The translations under genes and the position numbers were made by a program. This document shows, one piece after another, positions 38,506 through 50,500 of a stretch of DNA of 64,000 bases. The stretch is taken from the NCBI RefSeq assembly GCF_000247695.1, contig NW_004624747.1:12864650-12928649 (forward strand), read 5' to 3'. The notes under the pieces are model-generated. The model was not told where the DNA came from and did not search any database. It worked only from the letters and a program-made list of their open reading frames with translations. Position 1 is the first letter of the stretch. Every line of letters begins with the position of its first letter. This DNA comes from Heterocephalus glaber. Lineage: Eukaryota; Chordata; Mammalia; Rodentia; Bathyergidae.

Positions 38506-41500
38506 GAGAAAGGGTCTTGTTTTGTAGTTCAGGCTGGCTTCAAACTCACGGTGATCCTCCTGCCTGAGCCTCCTGGGTGCTGGATTATAGGCGTGTGCCA
38601 CCATGCCGGGCTAAGTCTCATAAATAATGTTGAGAAAAAAAGAAGCCGGGCACACAAAAAATACCACATGATTCAATGTCTGTAAAGTTCAAAAAACAGA
38701 CAAACATGATTACTTAAGGGTGTCCATTTGGGTGGAATACATAAAGAGGAGAATGTTACAAAGGTTGGTATAGTAGCTCCCTTTGGAGGAAAGGGAGTGG
38801 CGACAGGGAAGGCCTCTGGGTTGGTCTGTCCCTGACTGAGTTGGTGTGTGATAATTCACTGAGCTCCCCATTTCTGTACTTTTCTGTATGTGATGTTTCA
38901 CAGTAAAAACCATTAGAACATTGCAGGGATAAGGAGATTTTTCTCTTCCTCTCTTATGTCCCCTCACCTTGTTACAGCTCCTGTATCTGCCCCAAGAGGT
39001 CTGTATATTAGATATTCCTCTTTATGCAACAGTCCTTCATTTAATTAGCATTGAGTAAAGAATAAAGCCACATATACCCCATTATTTGACATTTTGAAGT
39101 ATTTTACTTCATAAGTAATTTATTTGAATTGTAAAGATTGATGGAAATGTACGATTAGATTCTCTTCATGAGTCTCTTCCCCCTTAGGCTATAAACTCCA
39201 GATCTGGAAATGATTTTTTTAATCCTTCCTATTGCTACTGCAGTAAGTGTTTGGTAAACATTTTGTCAGAAGATAAAAAAATCAACCAGTTGTGGTGGTA
39301 CATGCCTGTAATCCCAGCACTCCAGGAAGCCAAAACAGAAGGGTCACAAGTTTGAGCCCAGGCTGGCTGATTATCATCAAGCCCCTCTCTCAAAAAAATT
39401 TTTAAAGGAGAAGGGGATGTAGCTCAGTGTGAAGACCCTGGGTTCAATTTCTAATAACTAGGCAAGGGGGAAATGCAGTTGTAAGTCTTCTAAATTATAG
39501 ATACACTGTTTAGCTTTGTTTTAATTTGTTTTGTGAGTCACTGGATTTGACTAAAATTTGTAATTCGCTCCTTCCCCTGTTAGATTATTCTCTCCAGGCC
39601 TTTAGAAAGTGCCACACTGAAGTCACGTACACTGTTTAAGGTAGCAACTAAAAGAGCTTTACTTGCCCTGTGATAATACCTGCTTTAAAACTGTATTATC
39701 AGGGCCGGGGATTTAGCTCCGTGGTTCCACCGCCTGCCTCACAAGTGCAAGGTCCTGAGTTCGATCCCCAGTACCCCCCCCAAAAAAGTGATAAAACTGT
39801 ATTATCAGAATAGAAATTCTGTGCATACTATTATTCTAGAATTCTTTGTGTTCATTTTTATATTTTAATTACAGTCTAAAATTTAGATTATAAACACATC
39901 TTATACTCTAGCTGCTATAGTCTTGGTGTTCTACCAGCCATTTAACTTTTCTGGTCATATTTTGAATTAATAGAATTTATCTGTAGAGTATATAAGATCC
40001 TTTATTGTACAGAAGAACGTATATTTTAAGATTAGTGAATATATTTAGAAGACTTGTTTCTTATTCTGTAACAAATAATCACTTATTTGAGAAACCATTG
40101 TTTCTGATCGTGAATGACAACTTAAACCTATAGTTTCCTCTAGCTTTTTTTTTTAACTACTGTAGAGCATGTAAATCCAGAAACTATGTAGGAGAAATTT
40201 AGAGATTTTGTAATGGGCCAAGTTGAATGGGTTTGACTGCAACTCGGGACAGGTAATTTCTTGGAATTGCCCCATTCTTAAGTGAATTATTTGACTTACC
40301 CACCTAACCACTAAGAAATAATCTTGTTTCAGATAAATACTTAGTATTTTATTCCATGAAAACCCCTAAAAAGCTTTGATCCCTTTCATGTACTTTTCTT
40401 TATGACATCTTAGCAGAGTTAATGTGGAAGTGGTAGCATATAAGACAAAACAGTTTATTTTCCCTTTTCATTCACTGGTTATCAGATTTTGCCATGTTTT
40501 CCTTTTCTATTAGTGGTTCTCACCCCCGGATACAAAACAAATTTTTCTGGGGAGTTTAATCCCCACTGATTTAAGTGGTCTGAAGTTGGACCTGGGCACT
40601 TTTTTTTTTTTCTTTTTTTGAGACAGGGTCTTCCTATGCAGTTTAGGCTGGCCTTGAACTCACCATGTAGCCCAGGCCGGCCTTCAGCTCATGAGTGATC
40701 CTTCTGCCTCAGCCTACCAAGAGCTGGGATTAGACACTTTTTTCTTTTTAGTTTTTTTACTGGGGGGGGCAGTGTATCCTGTCATCCTGATGGTCACCAT
40801 TAGAAGGTAGTAGCCTGATTTGATAAATATTTCTTGGGCATTTCACTTTAGTGAAGGCAGTGAGGAGAGAAAGGAACTCATAATGTCATTGGGAAAGGAT
40901 CACAGGGCCTTGGATAATCTATATATTATATAGCCGTCACAAGAAGTACCTGCATTTTAATGAGCTAATGTATATAAAGTGCTTGGGCACAGTGCCAGTA
41001 TGTAATGAGTGGTTAATATGTCTCATTTTCTGTTTTTTAGGTATCCAAACAATTGACTCTACCCAGGCTCTGTTCCTCCCAATTGGAGCATCTGTTTCGC
41101 TTCTAGTAATGTTCTTCTTCTTTGACTCAGTTCAAGTAGTTTTTACAATATGTACAGCAGGTAAGAGTTTCTCTGTTCATTCTTAGGGTACTAAAAGGGA
41201 AAAAAGATTTTTTTTGTAATCGTTCAAAATTTAGAATTTACATAGCATACCATGCAAGTTTTTCTTCCTGAATCTGGCTTTTTTTCTCCTACCCCAAACC
41301 TCCTCCTTGAACACACATCATCTGTTCAGACTTATCAACACAGTCTGAACGTAAGGCCAGGGATTTGAAGACTCATGAGCTTTTTTGGCACCAAAGCAGT
41401 ATTCCTTTAGCTGTGGCTCCTTTTCTAGTAAATTACCAGAAGATCCAGTTTGGCTTAGTGGTGTAGCCTGTGCCAATGTTTCTGCAGGTAGAAACACTGA

Positions 41501-44500
41501 TAGCTTAATCGAGGGGGTTCTGTTGTCTGTTTTCAAGCCCAGGCAGTGATGTAAAAAACAGTAACAAAATGCTGTTTGACTTACTAGGACCCACTATTTA
41601 TCTTTCTTGTTGAGTTAGTAGAGAATGAAAAAATTTACCCACACTACCCCTACTTCAAAATCAGGTACCTTTTGTTTTTTTCTTGTACTGGGGATCGAAC
41701 TCAGGACCTTGCACTTGCCAGGCAGGCAGTGGAACCACTGAGCTAAATCCCCAGCCCTCCTTTTGTATATTTTTAAAAGAGGTGTCTGTGTAATTATAAA
41801 GAAAGTCTTTAGTTAAATTGTTTCCACTCATCAGTATTTCAGGGCCACAGATTTAGCTCAGTGGTGCCGCTGCCTGCCTTGCAAGTGCAAGGTCCTGAGC
41901 TCAGTCCCTGGTACCAAAAAATTTTTTTAAAGTATTCTAGAAAATGATTAAAATGCCATTTTTCTTATAATTGGTGGAAAATTAAAAAGTTTAACCATAC
42001 ATTTTCTTTCTCTAGTTCTTGCAACGATAGCTTTTGCTTTTCTTCTTCTCCCGATGTGCCAGTATTTAACAAGACCCTGTTCACCTCAGAACAAGTAAGG
42101 ACTTGGGACTTTGTTCTGACTTATAAACTTATGTCTTTCTCTCATGCTTGGTAGCATTATTAGGAGTCTTAAGTGTCTGGGTTACTGGTACACATAAATG
42201 CCAAGAGATTGGGAAGTAAGACAGTTGATCCTTTAAAAGTAATAGTACTTCCTCTTGCACCTTTTTACAGCAGAGGAAATACAAATCTTAAGAGTCATTG
42301 TAATATGCTTCCTGTCTATTGAAAAACAAGCAGTTTTCTTTTGAAGCAATGCTTTTATTCCTTTACTAATGACTTCATGGAATATGAGGATAGTGGTTGA
42401 ATTCAGACATTCTTTACCTTTCTTCTTTGGTGATCGAGATGTACAAGGCCCTTTGGTTTAATACCAGTGATCACACTTTAAGCCCTAAAGCTGTTGCCCC
42501 TTGGAAATAAAGTGCTATGCTAATGGGGATGCTGTGTGCACTTGGAAACCAGTCACTAGTGGCAGCTGATGCTACCAGGAATTAGTGATAGCTGAATAGA
42601 CTGACCACATTACAAATATTTTTATCTTTGCTAAGTGAATTGAATTATTGCTTTCTTCATTTTTTTTCCTGTTAGGATTAGAATTTCCCTCATAGTTAGC
42701 TTTTCCAGAAATTGATTTTGTCACTTTAAACTTTTAAATACCCATTTTGATAATTTGGCCTAAAAAGTGTATTATGAAACAGGAGCAGAAGTTTAATTCC
42801 TCTGAGTTTTCTGTAGCGTACTCCAAAGAGGCTTGGATCTTCTAGATTTGTAGTTATCTTGGTATTGGCTGCTGTTCTAATCTAGCCATCATGAATTCTG
42901 ACCATAAAGAACCAAAAGAGAGTTTGGTCACTGAATGCAGTGTGCCCCTCAGTCTCATAAATATTGTGTGTTTTCCAGGATTTCCTTTGGTTGCTGTGGG
43001 CGTTTCACTGCTGCTGAGTTACTATCATTCTCTCTGTCTGTCATGCTCGTACTCATCTGGGTTCTCACTGGCCATTGGCTCCTCATGGATGGTAAGTAAT
43101 ATGTTACAGATTATAATTTTTATTTAATATAGTTTTATAAATGACTTAGTGTATTCACAGAGTTGTGCAACAATCTAGGTGTGATCACTATAATCAACTG
43201 TAGATCATTTTTGTTCCTCACTCCCTAAAATCTATACCCACTAGCAGCCATCCCTTCCACCTACCCTGGTCCCAGGCAGCCACTAATCTGCTTTTAGTCT
43301 TGATGAATTTCTTGACTCTGGACATTTATATGGCTCCATGTCTGACTCCTTTCACTTAACAAGATATTTTGAAGGCTCAATCCATGTCATACCCTCGGTT
43401 CATACTCTCATAACCTTTTTAAGGCTGAATACTATCCCATTACCAATTTTATTTATTCCTTCATCTGTTGCTTTCCCACCCCCTTTTTTTGTTTGTTTGT
43501 TTTTTCAGACAGGGTCTTACTATGTAGTTCAGGCTGGCCTCAAACTCACTGTGTATCCCAGGCTGGCCTGGAACTCACGGCAATCCTCCTGCCTCCACCT
43601 CCCGAGTGCTGGAATTACACGAGTGGGCCACCATTGGCCATATTCTTCCCCCGTAATAAACAATGTGTCTGTAAATATTCAGGTTCAAGTTTTTGTGCAA
43701 AGAACTTTCTTATTCAATATATAATATGGATTATATATTATGTATAATAAACAGCATATATAATATGGGCTGTTTTATATATGATGCAACATACATTTTA
43801 ATGTAGTGGTAAAATATATCATTATATAAAGGTACATCACATCCTTTTTAATAGCTTCATAATATTCTTTATTATGTCAATTATTTAACTATTGCTGCAT
43901 CCTTAGATTGTTTTTAGTCTTTAGTCTTTTTCTATTAATAACCCTGAGGTAAGGCTGGGGATTTAGCTCAGTGGTTCCACTACCTGCCCCTCAAGAGCAA
44001 GGACCCGAGTTCCATCCCTGGTACCAAAAAATAAATAAATAAATAACCCTGAGATAAACATTCTTCTTCCACTTCTTGGTGGAATTTCAGATTAGATTTT
44101 TTTTCCTCTTTTTTTCTTTTTCTTTCTTATCTAGGGCCTTGGCACTGAGCTACATCCTGAACTCTTTTTATTTTTTGAGACAGTCTCACTAAGTTACCCA
44201 GGCTGAGCTCAAACTTGTGATCCTTGTACCTCAGCCTCCTAGAGTGCTGGAGTTAGAGGTGTGCACCACCACACCCAGCTATATCAAAATTTTTTATATC
44301 TGTTACCATACTGACTTTCAGAAACAGGTAGCAGCTTATGTGCCTATGTATATAGCATATGAGAATTTCCTTTCACTGATAATGATGAAATAATGACAGT
44401 AGCTAAGATTTAGAGTGCTTTTTATGTTTTAGCCACTCTACTAGGTGTTTTGTATGAATTATCTCATTTGATTTTCTTTTTTTTTCCGGTACCGGGGATT

Positions 44501-47500
44501 GAATTTAGGTCCTTGTGCTTGCACAGCAGGCGGTGAAATCACTGAGCTAAATCCCCGGCCCCTCATTTGATTTTCAAGGTAACTCTTTGAAGTAGGAACC
44601 ATTATTCTCATTTTACAGAAGAAGAAGCAAAGGTTCAGAGAAGTAACTTAAACTAAGTTACAGAACCTCTGTGTCTGTTTCATACAGCACCTTGAAAGAA
44701 TATTTCCAAAAATGCCCCATGATTCTTTGGGTCTTTCCCAGCAGATGCTGGAAAACTTTTACGATTCTACTCTCAGCCGGGGGTGGTGGCACAGGCCTAT
44801 AATCCCAGCACCTGGGAGGCGGAGGCAGGAAGGATCACCAGGAATTTGAGGGTAGCCTGGGCTACATAGTGAGTTCAAGGCCAGCTTGAACTACATAACC
44901 AAGACGCTGTCTCAAAAAAAAAAAACTTTTTTTCAATTTATTTTCCTAACCTCGGGAAACTTCTATATAATGACTCTTGCTCTGTCCCACAAAGTCTGTA
45001 CACATTTTCTTTTCTTTTGGTGGTTCAGATGAGAAGCAGATTAAAATATAAAGACAGTCAAAGTTGGACATGGTACCACACACCTATAACACCAGCTACT
45101 CAGGAGGCTGAGGTAGGAGAATCACAAGTTCAAGCCCAGCCTGGGCAACTTAAAGAGACCCTATCTCAAAATAAAAAATGTTTAAAGGGCTCAAGATGTA
45201 GCTCAGTGCAGAGGCCCAGGGTTCAATTCCCTGATACAAAAAGGCAGTAATAAAAAAAGCAATCAATTTTATACTTTTTGTAATATTATCTAAAGAATAC
45301 TTAGGGAAAGAAGTTGAAAACCAAGGATTACAGGTATGGATTGCATCTACTGTTGTTACCATTCTAAGCAACTACAGAGACCTAGGAAACGGCTCTTTGG
45401 AACCTGCTCCCAGGCCTTCGAGTCCTTCTGCACTTTGCCAGCCGGTGTTTCCTTGAGCTGTGAGGCTGGCTCAGCCACAGTGAGCTGTCACTCATTGTCC
45501 ATTAAGCCCAGGATCTCCTATAGTGATGCCTGCTGTTCAGGCCTCAGGTTGAGGAATAGCTAAGTTATTCCAGCAATTCCTAAGTAACATGACATTAGGG
45601 TATATATACTTTCCATAACTGATCTGACATGTGCTGATCTGCTACATAGTTTGGGCTTTTGTTTGCCTGTGTGGTGTTTTTATAGAGTCTGCCAAAAAAA
45701 TGTATACACACTTCAGGAAAAGAAAAACTTGTGTAAATACTTTAATACTAAATTTATTGAGACATCATGAGATTACCTTCACTTCTACAATTCCAGGAGG
45801 TGCTCAGAGTGGTGGCCATTAGCTTCCAGACATTTTATTAGTACAGAGAACTGCTGCTTGGGTAACCTTGGAAATCAGTGTGCTAGGTTTTCTGCGATAT
45901 ACGATATCCACTAGGGTCTCTCATACAAGGGTAACACCGTCTGTTGAAAAAACATCATACTATTTTTCTTTTCCTGAAGTGTATTTTTTTTTTGGCAGAC
46001 TCTTAAAAACACTTGCGTTGGCCAGGCACAGTGGCACACATTGGTCACCCCAGCTACTCAGGAGTCTAAGACAGGTGGATCACAAGAGCCCAACCTGGGC
46101 AGCTCAGCAGACCTTGTCCCAAAATTAAAAAGAGCTGGAAATGTAGCTCACTGGTATAGCTGAATTACATCCCCAACCCATTTTCTAATTTTTTATTTTG
46201 TGACAGGGTCTTGGGGAGTCACTAAGTAACCTAGTCCAAGCTCAAAGTTGTAATCCTCCTGCCTCAGCCTTCCAGAGTTCTGGGATTACAGGCCTGTACC
46301 CCCAACCCAGCTATCACTTTTAATAGTAAAGAAACAGTGCAAGGGATGTTGTTGTACTTCTGCAGACAAGGGTTAAGAATGACTTTACCAGGCTAAGGAG
46401 GAAATGGGGTAAGCACCTCTCAGTGAGACATATGAAAGGGTTCCTTTTACTGTAGGAGTCTCTTCCTCAAGACCAGCAACTCCCAAACTTCTTGGCGCCA
46501 GGGATCAGTTTTGTGGAAGACAATTTTTCTTTTTTTTTGATTTATTTATTTATATATTAATTGGTACATTTTAGGTATACAGTACATTTACATTTATCAT
46601 TGGGTGTTTGTACCTGAACATGATGTATCTTAGTTCTTATTTTTCCCTCATTACCTGTGCGCCCTTCCCTATTTACATAGACTTTGTTTCCCTTTTTTTT
46701 TTTTTTTTTTTTTTCTTTCTCAGGAAGACAGTTTTTCCTTGGACAGTGGGAGAGGGGATTTGGGGATCGTTGGAGCATGTTGGGTTTATTGTGCACTCTA
46801 TTTCTAGCATTATTACATCAGATTGTCTTGAGCACACGACCCAGGTCCCTTGCATGCAGGTTCACAGCAGGGTTTGTGCTCCTGTGACAATCTAATGCTG
46901 CTGCTGACCTGGCAGGAGCCGCTCAGGCAGTGGTGTGGTGATGGGCTTCGCTGTAACTGTAGGCGAGGCTGCTTGCCACACCCTTCTGTGCAGGCTGTGG
47001 CCTGGAAGACTCTGCTCTAGACTGGGAAGTTGATAGAAGATGGGCCTTAAGGGACACACTTTATTTTCCCAGTGACCACTGTCATCCATACATTTCCTAG
47101 AAGTAAACATTTTTTTTTAAGTAAACATTTTTGTTGAGTGTTCAGTGAGGCTCCCCTAACCCTTAAGTGGCTCTTGCTGATAGCATTTTCTGTTATTATT
47201 GTAACTTTGTAATATTTGCTCACTCAAGGATCTCTTCTTCCTGCCAATTTTCACTGGTCAAACTGCCCTGGTGACCCAGAGTAGAATTTTTTCTCAAAAG
47301 AAGATAGTCTTTTAGCTTTTTTGGGGGGGGAGGGGGCGGTGTACCAGGGATCGAACTCGGGTCCTTGCGCTTGTGCAGCAGGCGATGAAACCACTGAGCT
47401 AAATCCCTGGTCCTGCCTTTGAGCTTTTTATTTCTCAGCTGTGTTAGGGCCGGGGATTTAGCTCAGTGGTTCCGGCAGCTGCTTCGCAAGGGCAAGGTCC

Positions 47501-50500
47501 CGAGTTCAATCTCTGGTACAAAAAGAAAAAAGATGCAGATGTGGTTTTGACTTGTTTTCTGCTATTACAGGAAGGTAGCTTTCTAGTCTTGGTTGAAATG
47601 GTTCTCTGGCATGGAAATTTTCTTGCCAGGCTTCTCTGGAGAATCAGAAATCATCTTGTAAGCAGTGAGATTTGGTGGTAGGGTTTTTAAATGAGTGTTG
47701 CTTAATTAAGTGTTGTCCTTTGTGATTTTGGTTTGGTTTGAGACAAGATTTCACTGTGTAGTTCAGGCTGCCCTTAAACTTGCCAGTGACCCTCTTGCCT
47801 CAGCTGTCCAAGTGCTGGGACTACAGGCCTGCACCACTATGGCCAACTAGAGGTTGTCCTTTGAAGTTCTTGTAGAATGAAAACAGGATATTAATGATTT
47901 GCAGGGCTCCACTAAGAAGTATTCATCCAAAAGATGGACTTTAGCATTTTCTTGAAGTGAAATATAGGGCTCTTTTACCTGCTCTCAGTTTCATGTGGTA
48001 AATTAACCTTTTAAATTTGAGAAGGCTGCTGGCTCAGAACCTGCCTGAGCAGCATGTGTCCGAAAGAAGACAGAATCAAAAAAAAGGAGCCAGAATCTTC
48101 AGCAGATACCAGCTACAGAAATAGCTTCTGCAGAATCTGTTAGTGGAGATATTATCAATGAGTTAATATCTTCTGATGTGTTTCCATCCTTACGGCTTTC
48201 TCCTACCCCTGCAGATGACTACAGCTTTAATTTAGATGATAATAAAGGAGTTTTTGATCTGTTTGATGTCCAGATACTAAATTATTAGATTCCATGGAAA
48301 CTTGGGACTGTTATCTACCTCTGTGTAACATTTTAGATTTCTTAATAACCTAAGTATTTAAAACTAATGAGTGTAACACCTTTTTAGTTCACTGATTCTG
48401 AAGTGTTCTTCTCTAATTCTTTCCTTTTTTTACTTCACAAAACTTCAACCATAAAAACAAAGGGCTCTGACTGTTTCTGGGGAAAGGGGGTTTAATATCT
48501 GCCAGACTTCTCAGTCCCCAAGTGATTACATTCTGGGATTTCAACTTCCAATTCTGAATCCTTCCGTTTCCTCTTATGAAAGGAAGGTTAAAGTAGACTT
48601 CAGGTCATCAAAAACAAAAAAAGTTGGCCAAGGGCTAATCATTTATTTGCCTTGTATTTTTACTGCTGTGAAACTATTTCTGCATGTGTGTCAGTCCAAA
48701 GAGACATTCACTGCTACTTAAAAAGTGAAGGATGTAGGGCCGGGGATTTAGCTCAGTGGTTTTGCCGCCTGCTGTGCAAGCACAAGGACCCGAGTTCGAT
48801 CCCCGGTACAAAAAAACCAAAAAAACAAAAAAGTGAAGGATGTAAATGAGGATATGTAACTGTTTCAGTGAACAGATTTTGTGAAGTGCCTTCTGTTTTA
48901 GCACTTTATCATTTTGTTGACTTCTGACATTCCACTTTCCTAGAGTACAGCAAAAATCTGTTTATGTAGTTTGTTTTTAAAATGTGCCAATGCTTGTACA
49001 TTAACAAGATTTTTTAAAATAAAGTTGTATAAAATAACTAAAATATTGAGAAGGCAAGTGGCATTTAAATCAGACACACAAGCTTAAATTTTTAGTCACA
49101 TGATTTCTAAAAAAAAAACACTTGCTTTCTCTTATATGAGATACCCAAAATATAAATAAAGAGCAAAATAAAAGATAAGAGGAAATAGGGAGATAGATCT
49201 TTTTGCAAAAGGAAAGGGAACCAAGAAATGGATGGGGAAGAAGAGGGTAAAGAAGAATTAAGATGTGTTATGTTGACCGGGGGATTTAGCTCAGTGGTGC
49301 CGCTGCCTGCCTTGCAAGCACAAGGTCCTGAGTTCGATCCCCAGCACCAAACAAAAAAGATGTGTTATGTACAGGTATTAACTCCCCATGAGGAATATAA
49401 TCATTATGTACTGCAAGCATGTACCAATAAAAAAAGTTTTTATTTTAAATTTAAAAATATATAAACTTGGGCCAGGGATTTAGCTCAGTGGTTCCACTAC
49501 CTGCCTCACAAGCATAAGGTCCCAAGTTCGATCCCCGGTATCAAAAAATATGTGTGTGTGTGTGTGTGTGTGTGTGTAGGGAACAGGGAAAGGGGACATT
49601 ACTAGAACCTCTGCAGTAAGTCCTAGTCTCCTGTGAGTCACTGCAGCACAAGCAGCATTACAGGAAAGGTAGAAAAATGAGACTGAGAAGAAGCTGAGCT
49701 TTGGGTCTGATCAGTGATGCACTGGGTGGCAAAGACGAAAGCCCCCCAGCTTAAGGTACATCCGGAGAAACAAACGCAACAAATGACTTGCAGAGAGTTC
49801 AGTACATCCAGGTAAACAAGATATAACAATCCAAGAACAATGAGGAACTGAGTAGATGAAGATTTTGTTCCTCCCAGGATGTCTTCAACTGGTGTAATCT
49901 TGTCCTGGAGAATCACAGCATCACTGGATCATTGAGGTCTCAGCTGTGACCGGAAGCCAAAATGGAATTATGTCTCGGAATTCCACAGCTGGGCTGTAGG
50001 CAGGAGAACTCGGCTAATCAAATGATTTTTCCCTAAATTATATAGTATTGCTCCCGACATATATATACACACACATATATATGGGATGGCATGAACAAAT
50101 TAGACCAGTAGGTGATAGTATGTTACCTAAAAACTGATGCATCTTTCTTACTTTGGGGATGATGAGGATTAAACCCAGGACTTCAGACATGCTCACTAAG
50201 CACTCTGCCATGGACAGGCATCCCCAGTCCAGGCTGATGAATCTTGCACACACACATGTTCATGGATCATAGAACCAGCTTCTTCATCTGCATCCCCTGC
50301 CCACTTCAGGGACTGACACAGGTGTAATCCAGCTTCTCATTTTATTACAGTTCTACTACCTTCTCATTAAGAAATGTTTAGTGGGCCAGGGATTTAACTC
50401 AGTGGTTCTGCTGCCTGCCTCGCAAGTGCAAGGTCCCAAGTTCAATCCTCAGCACCAAAAAAAGAGAAATGTTTAGTGCTAGAAATCTAGCAGTTGATTT

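Larger units (their letters stand above)
37930..38920 (+). mobile_element. Old L1 3' end, sense, split by ID, microsatellite and B1
   Basis: Sense phrases include CATTATTTGCAATAGCCACA and TGGAATCAACTGAAATGTC. The 3' UTR continues to about 38920. Confidence 0.75.
35786..41040 (+). other. SPPL3: SPPL3 intron 3
   Basis: This contains a young L1 tail only 84 bases after the donor, an old sense L1 3' end (37930-38920), a GGT/GTT microsatellite and SINEs. The stretches 36240-37270 and 39800-40500 look like plain A/T-rich intron. Confidence 0.85.
41161..42015 (+). other. SPPL3: SPPL3 intron 4
   Basis: This 855-base intron holds two ID SINEs in opposite orientation (41671-41758 and 41843-41926). 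The rest is unique. Confidence 0.9.

Noticed and set aside
38389..38604. - strand open frame with long Gln and Pro runs
   Set aside because: It is a translation of the GGT/GTT microsatellite and the adjoining B1.
43338..43724. 128-codon + strand open frame
   Set aside because: It is composed of antisense L1 and reversed B1 sequence.
48029..48288. Functional E2F5-like gene
   Set aside because: It has no DNA-binding domain, a frameshift at the A run, no introns and no promoter.
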